DNA of 21,680 nt from Nitrospira sp. UBA5698 (GTDB lineage: Bacteria > Nitrospirota > Nitrospiria > Nitrospirales > Nitrospiraceae). The stretch lies in contig DIHK01000008.1 in the NCBI GenBank assembly GCA_002420115.1, positions 7,015 through 28,694 of the forward strand, given 5' to 3'. Below the pieces are notes generated by a model, which saw only the letters and a program-made list of their open reading frames with translations, had not been told where the DNA came from and ran no database searches. The stretch's first letter is position 1. The number at the start of each line of letters is the position of its first letter. Positions 8,518 through 16,177 of this stretch are shown here, piece after piece. The position numbers were made by a program, and so were the translations under genes.

Positions 8518-9132
8518 TCAGAACTGCTGTTCCAGCCAAGCTCGCATCTGGGCAAACGCTTTGGCTCGATGACTAATACAATTCTTCTCTTCAATCGTCA
8601 ACTGGGCAAGCGATTTTCCATACTCCGGAACCAGAAATACCGGATCGTACCCAAACCCTCGATCTCCGATGGGGTGTTCCGCGATGACACCCTCGAGACT
8701 CCCTTGAGTGACGTGAATATCGCCACCAGGAAAGGCTATTGCGGCCACCGTCAGAAACCGTGCGTGCCGTGCCCCCTTCGGGACCCCCTCAAGCTCGCTT
8801 AACAGTTTGCGATAGTTATCCTCATAGGTCGCATGTTCTCCCGCATAGCGAGCGGCAAACACACCGGGTCGGCCCCCAAGTGCATCGACCTCCAGGCCTG
8901 TGTCATCAGCCACCGACGGAAGACCGGTCGATCGAGCGACTTCCCTGGCTTTCTTGATGGCGTTGGCTTCGCAGGTCTGCCCATCCTCTTCCACTTCCGG
9001 CACAGCAGAAAACTCCGCCAAGGTGCGGATGTGAATTCCCAACCCTCCTAGCAACGCCGCAAGCTCTCGTCCTTTGTCAGGATTCCGGGTGGCGAGAACA
9101 AGCTCTTTGAGTGATTCCTTAGTCAAGGGCAC
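8518..9132 (-). CDS. rdgB: RdgB/HAM1 family dITP/XTP pyrophosphatase
   Basis: 204 residues. It hydrolyses non-canonical purine nucleoside triphosphates (dITP, ITP, XTP) to monophosphates and pyrophosphate, keeping inosine and xanthosine out of DNA. Family motifs are present: LVLATRNPDKGRELAALL at the N-terminus, the EEDGQTCEANAIKKA block with catalytic acidic residues, PSVADDTGLEVDALGGRPGVFAARYAG, and the C-terminal GDRGFGYDPVFLVPEYGKSLAQL and SHRAKA. The start is GTG at 9132, which overlaps the last 14 bases of rph and points to translational coupling. The rph-rdgB order is common in bacteria. Length is normal for the family. Confidence 0.97.
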   Translation of the reverse strand: MPLTKESLKELVLATRNPDKGRELAALLGGLGIHIRTLAEFSAVPEVEEDGQTCEANAIKKAREVARSTGLPSVADDTGLEVDALGGRPGVFAARYAGEHATYEDNYRKLLSELEGVPKGARHARFLTVAAIAFPGGDIHVTQGSLEGVIAEHPIGDRGFGYDPVFLVPEYGKSLAQLTIEEKNCISHRAKAFAQMRAWLEQQF

Positions 9133-9862
9133 CGATCAACTCTTGCTGAATGGTCGTGAGCCGCTGAATGGCTTGCCAACTCAGCGCCAGGAATTCATCC
9201 ATATCCTGTTTCGCGAACGGCGTCCGTTCTGCGGTGCCCTGCACTTCGACATACCGCCCACGACCGGTCATCACCACATTCATATCCACTTCCGCCATGG
9301 AGTCCTCGCTGTAGGCGAGATCAACCATCACCTCTCCACCGACTTTCCCGACACTAATGGCAGCCAAGTAATCCGTCAACGGCAGCTTCTTGATGAGTTC
9401 CTTCTTCTTCAGGGCCGTGCAGGCATCGGCCAACGCAAGAAACGCACCGGTAATCGATGCCGTCCTGGTTCCACCATCGGCTTGAATCACATCACAGTCG
9501 ATCCAAATAGACCGTTCACCCAGTTGCGACAAATCGGTGACGGACCGCAGAGCACGTCCGACCAACCGTTGAATTTCAAGCGTTCTCCCGCCTTGCTTCC
9601 CCTTCACGGCCTCTCGAGGCGATCGCTCATGCGTGGCGCGCGGCAACATCGCATATTCCGCAGTCACCCAGCCGCTGCCTTTCCCCTTGAGAAACGGGGG
9701 CACCTTCTCTTCTACCGAGGCGGTACAGATCACCTTGGTATCTCCCATTTCAATCAGCACTGATCCTTCCGCATGCTTGGTAAAATTTCGCGTCACTTTG
9801 ACGGGGCGGATCTGATCCCGCCGACGCCCGTCGAATCGTCCCACCCCTGAAGTTCCGCTCAT
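9119..9862 (-). CDS. rph: Ribonuclease PH
   Basis: 247 residues; a phosphorolytic 3'-to-5' exoribonuclease that trims tRNA 3' ends and contributes to rRNA processing, working as a hexameric ring in the cytosol. Motifs: RRRDQIRPVKV at the N-terminus, GSVLIEMGDTKVICTASVEEKVPPFLKG, GWVTAEYAMLPRATHER (including the conserved phosphate-site arginines), LEIQRLVGRALRSV, IDCDVIQADGGTRTASITGAFLAL and VDLAYSEDSMAEVDMNVVMTG. The start is ATG 9862, with AAGGGA upstream and a sigma-70-type promoter 31-59 bases upstream. It overlaps rdgB and is the first gene of the leftward unit that ends at tRNA-Pro. Confidence 0.97.
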   Translation of the reverse strand: MSGTSGVGRFDGRRRDQIRPVKVTRNFTKHAEGSVLIEMGDTKVICTASVEEKVPPFLKGKGSGWVTAEYAMLPRATHERSPREAVKGKQGGRTLEIQRLVGRALRSVTDLSQLGERSIWIDCDVIQADGGTRTASITGAFLALADACTALKKKELIKKLPLTDYLAAISVGKVGGEVMVDLAYSEDSMAEVDMNVVMTGRGRYVEVQGTAERTPFAKQDMDEFLALSWQAIQRLTTIQQELIGALD

Positions 9863-9892
9863 GCCTCATCCCTTCGTCAAGATAGGGACCGG

Positions 9893-9921
9893 ATTATAGT
9901 GAAGCCCCTGTGAAAGCGCAA
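9893..9921 (-). promoter_or_regulatory. Sigma-70-type promoter of rph
   Basis: On the minus strand a perfect -10 TATAAT (9893-9898) follows a partial -35 TTGCGC (9916-9921) at an ideal 17-base spacing. Transcription would start near 9886, giving a leader of about 24 bases that contains the AAGGGA ribosome-binding sequence. Confidence 0.6.
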
Positions 9922-10314
9922 ACCATCTTCTTCCTTTCGCCCGATAGAAGGGCTCGATCAACCTGGAGATGGCGGTGCGATGGAAAGATTCATGCTATTT
10001 ACTTGAAACCACTCGATAATATTGGTGAATTCTGTACAATCGCTTGACGGAGAGGCAGAAGCATTCTACAGACTGAGTACGATGCTGAAATCCATATCAA
10101 CCCAAGCTCCAATCCAGATGGTTGAGTCTTCTATGGAACGGTCATCACACGGGATGAACGGAAGCATCTGCTTCGCGACAAGTCTCACGCATTCGGCACA
10201 CAATATGCTGTTCTTTGGAAATTCCCATCCGCTGGTTCAAGTCGGCGGCAAATACACCGATAGGGAATTAACACGGCGAACCTCAAACCCTACGAAACCA
10301 GTAAGACCCGATCC
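9922..10314. other. Intergenic region before the HD-GYP gene
   Basis: About 390 bases between the rph promoter and the divergent HD-GYP response regulator. A TTG-started frame at 10022-10318 (98 codons) ends in an ATGA overlap with the next gene, but has no family signature, no ribosome-binding site and codon use unlike its neighbours, so I do not call it. No clear promoter for the HD-GYP gene was found. Confidence 0.45.
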
Positions 10315-11457
10315 ATGACAGTCCTCCTAGACCAGACCACACACCAGACTCTACTCGATAATCGTCTCATTCTTGTAGTCGATGACGAGGAGCCGATCCG
10401 CCGTCTGCTCGCGTATCTCCTGCAATCCCATGGTTACACAGTCGACGGTGCGGCTGATGCCCGAGAAGCCAGACAGAAGTTGGCTGCCCAGCCCTACGCC
10501 TTGATGTTGTGTGACGTCAATATGCCCGGTGAATCCGGTATGGACCTCGTCAGGCATGCGCTCACGGCACATCCCCATACAGCGGCCATCATGGTGACCG
10601 GCCTCGATAGCTCGGTCCTGGCCAACGCCGCGCTCGACGTGGGCGCCTTTGGATACATCGTCAAACCGTTTGAATCCAACGAAGTGTTGATCGACGTCGC
10701 CAACGCGCTACGACGACGCCGGCTCGAATTGGAAAACCGTCATCATCGGGAAAACCTTGAGGACATCGTCAGGACCAGAACGCTCGCGCTCCAGCAGGCG
10801 TTGGAATGGCTCGAGCGCACGGAAAAAGAGCTGCGCTTGTCACGCGAGGAAACGATCCAGCGGCTGGCCATTGCCGCCGAGTTTCGCGACAATGCGACCG
10901 CCCAGCATGTCCAACGCATGAGCCACTATTGTGAGCTGCTGGCCCGCAAAGCCGGCCTCTCACCGGAACGATGCGATTTGATCCGTACCGCCAGTCCCAT
11001 GCACGACATCGGGAAAATTGGCACACCCGATCATGTCCTCTTGAAACCCGGCAAGTTCACCGATGAAGAATTTGGAGTCATTGCACAACATGCGGAGATC
11101 GGATATCGGATTCTGAGCGGGTCGGATGCCGAACTCCTTAAAGTTGCGGCAGTCATTGCCTATACCCACCATGAGCGTTTCGACGGGACCGGATATCCTC
11201 GAGGCTTGAAAGGCGGGACCATTCCGATCGAGGGTCGTATTGCTGCTATTGCCGACGCCTTTGACGCACTCACAACCCAGCGGGTCTATAAGCCGGCTTT
11301 TGAACTGGGGCATGCGATCGATCTCATGCGCAAACACCGAAGTGCGCACTTCGACCCGGAACTTCTCGACACTTTTATCGCGTCCACAGACGAACTCACC
11401 CGTATCCATGATCAGTACGCTGATCGCACAGACACGACACCTCAGTCCGACACCTAA
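10315..11457 (+). CDS. Response regulator with HD-GYP c-di-GMP phosphodiesterase output (RpfG-like)
   Basis: 380 residues. The N-terminal REC domain (about 18-135) carries the acidic cluster VVDDEEP, phospho-acceptor Asp67 (LMLCDVNMP) and switch Lys in IVKPF. A coiled-coil linker (about 140-185, LENRHHRENLEDIV onward) leads to an HD-GYP domain with metal-binding His230-Asp231 in HDIGKIG and the signature HHERFDGTGYP at 285-295. Such proteins hydrolyse cyclic di-GMP to pGpG or GMP in the cytoplasm under phosphorylation control, and so affect motility and biofilm. All diagnostic residues are intact. No kinase gene is adjacent, so its partner is elsewhere. ATG 10315 is chosen because it gives a normal REC start; its ribosome-binding site is weak. 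Confidence 0.94.
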   Translation: MTVLLDQTTHQTLLDNRLILVVDDEEPIRRLLAYLLQSHGYTVDGAADAREARQKLAAQPYALMLCDVNMPGESGMDLVRHALTAHPHTAAIMVTGLDSSVLANAALDVGAFGYIVKPFESNEVLIDVANALRRRRLELENRHHRENLEDIVRTRTLALQQALEWLERTEKELRLSREETIQRLAIAAEFRDNATAQHVQRMSHYCELLARKAGLSPERCDLIRTASPMHDIGKIGTPDHVLLKPGKFTDEEFGVIAQHAEIGYRILSGSDAELLKVAAVIAYTHHERFDGTGYPRGLKGGTIPIEGRIAAIADAFDALTTQRVYKPAFELGHAIDLMRKHRSAHFDPELLDTFIASTDELTRIHDQYADRTDTTPQSDT

Positions 11458-11513
11458 ATAAATGTTGGAATAATCCACCACTCGCGTTGCACGCAATCGC
11501 GTGAGGCGTATCT

Positions 11514-11628
11514 CGTGAAGCGTCGCACGTAGGAACGTTGGAGACGAGAGGGTTGAAGCGTGAAAGGCATGCCTCCAACTTCCAGCCTCATACCTCCAAC
11601 ATAACCGCTTCACGTTTCACGCTTCACA
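11514..11628. repeat. Intergenic repeat R1 with CGTGAAGCGT ends
   Basis: The left end CGTGAAGCGT (11514-11523) is matched at the right by ACGCTTCACA (11619-11628; 9 of 10 as inverted repeat). Inside, GAAGCGTGAAA (11555-11565) pairs with TTTCACGCTTC (11615-11625). The 18 bases at 11509-11526 recur exactly, in inverse orientation, at 12447-12464 in R2. The interior is rich in TTGGAG/CTCCAAC rather than TTTCAGG, so it is a subtype. It separates the HD-GYP gene from the unknown gene at 11759. No transposase or target duplication is visible. Confidence 0.65.
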
Positions 11629-11660
11629 ACAGACCGCGTTGCGCAATTCCCTGCAATTCG

Positions 11661-11689
11661 TTGACCACCCTCGGCACTGCCGATATACT
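11661..11689 (+). promoter_or_regulatory. Sigma-70-type promoter of the unknown gene at 11759
   Basis: TTGACC (11661-11666) and TATACT (11684-11689) with a 17-base spacer: 5 of 6 matches in each box. The start would be near 11696. A palindrome, ACCAGG-TCC-CCTGGT (11699-11713), begins about 3 bases after it and could be an operator. The leader to ATG 11759 is about 63 bases. Confidence 0.68.
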
Positions 11690-11758
11690 TTTTTACTCAC
11701 CAGGTCCCCTGGTTACAGTCTTGACTCCCCGATGTCATGTCCTGAAGGATGGTCGATA

Positions 11759-12262
11759 ATGGCAAAAAAATTGACGGCCGTTCGTAAACGCCCCCGTAGT
11801 CGAAACTGGCTCGCCTACCTCTGCGAAGCGCTGGTGAGCTCAGGTGCCATGCCGACCTGGGAAGCGGCCACCTACCTCACGGAAAACCTCTTCGGAGAAA
11901 AACCGAACCCCCATCTCTTGGCGCCGGTGACTCCTCATGAACTGACAAAACAATTCCTGCAACGCCTCTACCAACCAATCGTTGAAGCGGCTTCGCGGGA
12001 TGTCACGCTTTCCCCTGCCGCTACGATACACCTCTTCACCGATATCAGTTTGACCGGCAACTCGGCCGTCCTGGTCGTCCTGTTCCAGGGTCACGCAAAG
12101 CCTAAACAGCTGGTCCTGTTCGACGCCGCCAAGGCATGGGATCTCGTCTTTGCTGATGCGGAAACCTTCAACACCTGGGCAGAAGAGCGGTATCGTCTGC
12201 TCGTCAACGCCCTGCGCACAGCCTTGTCGACGATGGATGAAGACCTGCTCACCGCCATCTGA
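11759..12262 (+). CDS. Hypothetical protein, 167 residues
   Basis: Not recognised. The frame is open from 11639, but ATG 11759 is chosen because AAGGATGG lies 7-14 bases upstream and the sigma-70-type promoter at 11661-11689 starts transcription only inside the longer frame. The N-terminus is very basic (MAKKLTAVRKRPRSRNW); the rest looks like a soluble mixed alpha/beta domain without signal peptide or membrane segment: NWLAYLCEALVSSG, PTWEAATYLTENLFG, then strands IHLFTDIS, SAVLVVLFQG and KQLVLFDAAKAW, and a helical end WAEERYRLLVNALRTAL. A nucleic-acid or protein-binding role could be guessed from the basic tail, but nothing shows it. It is a single-gene unit with its own promoter, isolated between repeats R1 and R2. 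Confidence 0.75.
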   Translation: MAKKLTAVRKRPRSRNWLAYLCEALVSSGAMPTWEAATYLTENLFGEKPNPHLLAPVTPHELTKQFLQRLYQPIVEAASRDVTLSPAATIHLFTDISLTGNSAVLVVLFQGHAKPKQLVLFDAAKAWDLVFADAETFNTWAEERYRLLVNALRTALSTMDEDLLTAI

Positions 12263-12304
12263 GCGTCACCCGTCTCTGAACACTGCCCTTCGTGATGCGT
12301 AATT

Positions 12305-12459
12305 CGTGAAGCGTAACTCGTTCCTGCGCTGAGGAGTTTCAGGTTTCATGTTCAATGTTTCACGGGGTGAGTTCCATATTTCAGGTAATACAGCATCAGA
12401 GGGTCTCAGACTTGAAACTTGAACTATGAAACGTGAAACCATTTCCGCGACGCTTCACG
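12305..12459. repeat. Intergenic repeat R2, 155 bp with 10-bp terminal inverted repeats
   Basis: Ends CGTGAAGCGT (12305-12314) and ACGCTTCACG (12450-12459) are perfect inverted repeats. Within them, left and right arms built of phased GTTTCA(G/T) and TGAAAC units are imperfectly complementary, so the whole element can fold on itself. It is homologous, in inverse orientation and at roughly 85% identity by eye, to R3 at 15986-16120. No coding capacity is visible. It looks like a MITE or REP-type element mobilised in trans, but no transposase is present to show it. Confidence 0.7.
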
Positions 12460-12562
12460 AGATATTCTCTCCCTGCAAGCTCAGCTCCCTACTTCTTATT
12501 GTTAGTCTAGCGAAATACTATCCACTCTGAACTATTGATACGCACGCACGCGTGACGTACAT

Positions 12563-12579
12563 TTGGCTCTCTCATAGCT
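12563..12579 (+). promoter_or_regulatory. Candidate sigma-54 promoter of the TonB receptor
   Basis: TTGGCTCT-N4-TAGCT matches YTGGCACG-N4-TTGCW at 10 of 13 positions, with GG 12565-12566 and GC 12577-12578 at the exact offset. Transcription would start near 12590, 19 bases before ATG 12609. Two sigma-54 activators are encoded nearby, which makes control of the receptor by them plausible. Confidence 0.45.
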
Positions 12580-12608
12580 AGACCCTGTTCTTGTATTGCT
12601 CACGTGAC

Positions 12609-14675
12609 ATGCTTCGTGTACCGGCCCATCAGAGAATCCGCATTGACACACCTGTTTGCCTGATTCGGCTCATTGGACAAACCCTCATCGTTGTTGCTTG
12701 GTGGTTGTCCCTTCCGCTCTGGAGTTGGGCTGACTCATCACTTCTTCTCCCCAGAGCATCTTCGTCGACAGAACAGCAGCTCAGGGCGGAAGCGCTCTAC
12801 TTGAAGGAGGAGACCGTCAGCATCGCCAGCCGATACGAGCAGCCGATTTCGCAGGCCCCCTCGAACGTCTATGTGATCACTGACGAGGAGATTCGAATGT
12901 CCGGCGCCACTGATCTCCCGACCGTGCTGCGACGGATCCCTGGACTAGAGGTCATGCAGGTCACCGGTGCGGATTTTAATGTGAGCGTGCGTGGGAATAA
13001 TCAACTGGATGCCAATAAACTACTCGTCATGGTGGATGGACGGTCAATCTATGTCGACGTGCAAGGGTCTATGTACTGGAAGGCCATTCCAATAACCTTG
13101 CCGGAAATCAAGCGAATTGAGGTACAGAAGGGACCGGCATCTGTCCTCTATGGTTTCAACGCGTTTGATGGCATCATCAACATCATCACGAAATCACCGG
13201 AGGACATGCGGGGCACGACCCTCCAAGCCGGTGGAGGATCCTACGGCACCCTCAATAGCGCTGCCATCTACGCGAACAGCTACAAGCAATTCAATTACCG
13301 ACTCTCCTATGGGCACGATCAGACTCAGCAGTGGAAAAATCGTGACGCCTTCGCCTATCAGGATAATAAGTTCAATGTTCAGACCGAATACCTCCTGGCA
13401 GACGGCGGTAAACTCTCGTTCTCCGGTGGGCTGATTAAGCCAGGGGCGTTCGATGGCATCGTGACGGATGCCGTTATGAACACTGGAGTACCGGCTCTGA
13501 GTTACGCCCATGCGGTCTACGATCGACCAAATTTCTTTCTTCGGGCGTTCTGGAATGGCCTCGATGTCAGCGGGCCTGTGACTGCTAATGCGCTGCTGTC
13601 CCCGTTCCTTCACATCACCAATCGGAACGGCATTTCGGATGTACGACTGCGAAGCCATACCTACAATATCGAGGCGCAACGAACGATAGATCTCGGAACC
13701 ACCACGCGCTTCGCCGTTGGAATCAACTACCGGCATAACACCACATCCCATAATTTCCAGGATCGCTATCGCACCGAAGATCGACTGGGGCTGTATCTCC
13801 AGGGGGAATGGAAGCCGACTCCATTGATTCAGCTAGTGGGCGGCGCACGCTATGAGCTGAACAGCTTTATAAACCCGACAATCAGTCCGCGCGGTTCGCT
13901 CGTTTTTACACCGGTCCCTGACCATACCTTCCGAGGAACCGTGGCAGTTGGATACCGCCCGCCGACGTTTTTTGAGACGTATGGGGACAATCTCGCCATC
14001 ATTACCCTTCCTCCCCCCATCCCATCCCCACCGCTGATCACGGTAAATGGGAGTGGCGCCCTCAAACCTGAGCAGATCATCTCCTATGAGCTGGAGTATC
14101 AAGGCTGGTATCTCCAACACCGGCTCAGAATTCGCAGTGCCGTCTTTTTTAACCACATCTCAGATCTCATCGTTTCCACAGCCCCAATGCCGATCCAAGG
14201 CGGGACTGCCGATATTTATGGTGGAGAGTTCGGAGGTGAATTCCTTGTCACAAAGTGGTTGAGTGGGTTCGGCAACTTTTCCTATCAGGAGATCGGCCAG
14301 ACCCTCACGGGAACCGCTCGGCGAGGCGGTCCTCGGTTCAAATATAATGCGGGCATTCGTGGTCGGTGGGAGAACGGGCTGAGCGGCGAGATTGCCTATC
14401 ACTATGTAGGCGCAGCCACCTATCCCATTGCCCCCATCTTCTCGGAATTTGGAAGCTTTGGCGTGATACCACCCGACACCAGGATCAGCAGCTACCATCT
14501 GCTCAATCTGCGGGGAGCTTATCGGATCTGGCAGGAACAGACATCCACAGGCGATCGGCGCGAAGCCGAGGTTGCGATTTCCGTGTTCAACGCGCTGAAC
14601 GATCAGCATCGCGAACATCCCTTGGGAGATCTGCTAGGCACCAGGGTACTGGGATGGCTCACACTGAAACTGTGA
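12609..14675 (+). CDS. TonB-dependent outer-membrane receptor
   Basis: 688 residues from ATG 12609; the frame is open from TTG 12591, but the later ATG gives a proper Sec signal (LIGQTLIVVAWWLSLPLWSWA-DSS). A plug domain follows: SNVYVITDEEIRMSGATDLPTVLRRIPGLEVM, VSVRGNNQ, KLLVMVDGRSIY and the IKRIEVQKGPASVLYGFNAFDGIINIITK block. The rest is a 22-stranded-type beta barrel up to the terminal WLTLKL. Such receptors import scarce ligands (siderophores, cobalamin, metals, sugars) using TonB energy; this plug resembles cobalamin/colicin-I receptor types, but the ligand cannot be read from sequence. It precedes PBP2 and HK2 on the same strand, which suggests uptake or sensing of the same ligand. 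A broken paralogue lies at 20011-20675. Confidence 0.93.
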   Translation: MLRVPAHQRIRIDTPVCLIRLIGQTLIVVAWWLSLPLWSWADSSLLLPRASSSTEQQLRAEALYLKEETVSIASRYEQPISQAPSNVYVITDEEIRMSGATDLPTVLRRIPGLEVMQVTGADFNVSVRGNNQLDANKLLVMVDGRSIYVDVQGSMYWKAIPITLPEIKRIEVQKGPASVLYGFNAFDGIINIITKSPEDMRGTTLQAGGGSYGTLNSAAIYANSYKQFNYRLSYGHDQTQQWKNRDAFAYQDNKFNVQTEYLLADGGKLSFSGGLIKPGAFDGIVTDAVMNTGVPALSYAHAVYDRPNFFLRAFWNGLDVSGPVTANALLSPFLHITNRNGISDVRLRSHTYNIEAQRTIDLGTTTRFAVGINYRHNTTSHNFQDRYRTEDRLGLYLQGEWKPTPLIQLVGGARYELNSFINPTISPRGSLVFTPVPDHTFRGTVAVGYRPPTFFETYGDNLAIITLPPPIPSPPLITVNGSGALKPEQIISYELEYQGWYLQHRLRIRSAVFFNHISDLIVSTAPMPIQGGTADIYGGEFGGEFLVTKWLSGFGNFSYQEIGQTLTGTARRGGPRFKYNAGIRGRWENGLSGEIAYHYVGAATYPIAPIFSEFGSFGVIPPDTRISSYHLLNLRGAYRIWQEQTSTGDRREAEVAISVFNALNDQHREHPLGDLLGTRVLGWLTLKL

Positions 14676-14789
14676 TCGGTTGTCACCGACTCATCAGCAG
14701 GAGGTGCAAGCGAGGAAACACGCTCTCGGAATACTGAGACAACGGGCAGCCGATCGTTTGACCAGAAATGGGACAGGCTCATCATCCTT

Positions 14790-14817
14790 CCATGGATTCC
14801 ATGGTCTAAAACTTGCT
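14790..14817 (+). promoter_or_regulatory. Palindrome overlapping a weak sigma-54-like site upstream of PBP2
   Basis: CCATGGA-T-TCCATGG (14790-14804) is a perfect 15-base palindrome. Its last GG (14803-14804) is also the -24 GG of TGGTCT-N5-TTGCT, whose -12 element is perfect and correctly spaced but whose -24 element is poor. A TATAAT at 14832-14837 offers an alternative sigma-70 -10 box, without a good -35. Confidence 0.3.
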
Positions 14818-14928
14818 TAATATTTCATCTTTATAATTTAGATCCATTCGGCCTACTCCGAGGTAAGTACGCCTCTTGTAAGTTCCCGTGTGACTTGAGA
14901 AGATATGATACGTAGGAGAAAGCCCGCG

Positions 14929-15927
14929 ATGAGCTCGACACCTTCACGTCGGCAACCAACTTTCATCGTGCGACTCTGGTGGCTCTTCGCTGTTGCCTGG
15001 CTCACCGGCCCAATCACGATCGTCGGTGCTGGAGAGATCGCCATTCTCAAATCATCCGATCTTTCCTATTATGAGCAAGCGGTCCTTGGTTTTCGGGCCG
15101 GTCTCCCTTCCACCATGCAGGTCCATGAATACAATATCGGTGGTCAACTCGCACAAGGACGAGAAATCGGCAGAGCCTTGCGAGCCTCGCCACCCACCCT
15201 GGTGTTTGCAGTCGGCCTCAAGGCGGCCATGGCCGCAAAATTGGAGATTTTCGATACGCCGGTCATCTTTTGTATGGTCCTGAATCCTGAAAGCCACGGA
15301 CTTCCCACTTCCAATATGACCGGAATTGCCGTCAGGACCTCCCCCGCAGCCCAGCTCTCGGCCATGCGCTCCGTCCTGCCGGATCAACGGCGCATCGGTG
15401 TCCTCTACGATGAGGCACAGAGCGGCGACTTCGTTCGAAATGCGCTCCGTCTTGCCAAACAGGATGGATTTGAGCTCGTGCCGATGGCTGTCCGTTCACA
15501 GGAGAACTTGGCGCCTGCCATTCGGATACTCCTCCCAAAGATCGACGTCTTGTGGCTGCTGCAAGATCAAACGGTCATTTCAGAATCATCGATCCCATTC
15601 CTCTTGGAATCGACCATTGACGCAAAAATCGCGATCTTTACGTTCTCCTCGACGCTGGTTCAGCAGGGAGCGCTTGGAGCGCTTGTGGTGGATCCGTGGG
15701 CCGTGGGACAACAGGCAGCCCGGATGGTACGCACACAGCTCACTAATCCCGCAAAACCAGCCGGCGCTCTTCACGACCCCGAACGTCCTCAGTTGGCGTT
15801 GAACCTGAATACCGCTGAATATCTTGGCCTAAGGCTCGCACCAGACGTGGTCCGTGTCGCGGGCCACATCTTTAGCGGCCCAGGACCGGTCGCCCAAAAA
15901 ACAGACTCCTCGGATCTCATTCCCTAG
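14929..15927 (+). CDS. Periplasmic ABC_sub_bind-type substrate-binding protein (PBP2)
   Basis: Start set at ATG 14929 (332 residues), because AGGAG at 14914-14918 is correctly spaced for it, while the upstream ATG 14905 has no good ribosome-binding site. A Sec signal (RLWWLFAVAWLTGPITIVGA-GE) is followed by the same PF04392-type fold as PBP1: IAILKSSDLSYYEQAVLGF, LVFAVGLKAAMAAKLEI, PVIFCMVLNP, NMTGIAVRT, RRIGVLYDE, LWLLQDQTVIS, GALGALVVDPWAVGQQAARM. The paralogue relation to PBP1 is clear across the whole length. No permease or ATPase is present. It lies after the TonB receptor and before HK2, from which it is separated by repeat R3. The likely role is a periplasmic ligand sensor for HK2 (inference). 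Confidence 0.88.
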   Translation: MSSTPSRRQPTFIVRLWWLFAVAWLTGPITIVGAGEIAILKSSDLSYYEQAVLGFRAGLPSTMQVHEYNIGGQLAQGREIGRALRASPPTLVFAVGLKAAMAAKLEIFDTPVIFCMVLNPESHGLPTSNMTGIAVRTSPAAQLSAMRSVLPDQRRIGVLYDEAQSGDFVRNALRLAKQDGFELVPMAVRSQENLAPAIRILLPKIDVLWLLQDQTVISESSIPFLLESTIDAKIAIFTFSSTLVQQGALGALVVDPWAVGQQAARMVRTQLTNPAKPAGALHDPERPQLALNLNTAEYLGLRLAPDVVRVAGHIFSGPGPVAQKTDSSDLIP

Positions 15928-15985
15928 GAGCCGGTCTGATTTATTTCCTGTCGATTCATCACGAAGCCGCCTGGCCAGAGTCAGT

Positions 15986-16120
15986 CGTGAAGCATCGCAG
16001 AAACGGTTTCACGTGTACTGTTTCATAGTTCAAGTTTCAGGTCTGAGACTCTCTGATTCTGTATAACCAGAGACATGAAACTCACCCCGTGAAGCATTGG
16101 ACATAAAACTTGATACTTAG
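15986..16120. repeat. Intergenic repeat R3, inverted homologue of R2
   Basis: It begins with CGTGAAGCAT (15986-15995) and continues with GGTTTCACG, TTTCATAGTTCAAGTTTCA, CTCTGAT and CTCACCCCGTGAAGCATT, all found in the same order in the reverse complement of R2. The right terminal inverted repeat is no longer recognisable, and a small insertion sits after GGTTTCACG. R2 and R3 thus form a long inverted pair around the TonB receptor and PBP2. It fills most of the 250-bp gap between PBP2 and HK2. Confidence 0.7.
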
Positions 16121-16177
16121 GATCCATAAGTAGCAGCCCTGAGAGTAATCGGTAACGGTTGAGCGTAAAAGACGGCC

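Larger units (their letters stand above)
12263..12608. other. Intergenic region between the unknown gene and the TonB receptor
   Basis: 346 bases. About half is repeat R2 (12305-12459). The remainder, 12460-12608, is AT-richer and carries the sigma-54-like site at 12563-12579 before the receptor gene. Confidence 0.6.

Noticed and set aside
9074..9763. 229-codon plus-strand frame across rph
   Set aside because: Antisense to clear RNase PH; no domain or ribosome-binding site.
10022..10318. 98-codon frame overlapping the HD-GYP start by ATGA
   Set aside because: TTG start, no ribosome-binding site, no family signature and atypical codon use; the ATGA overlap alone is not enough.
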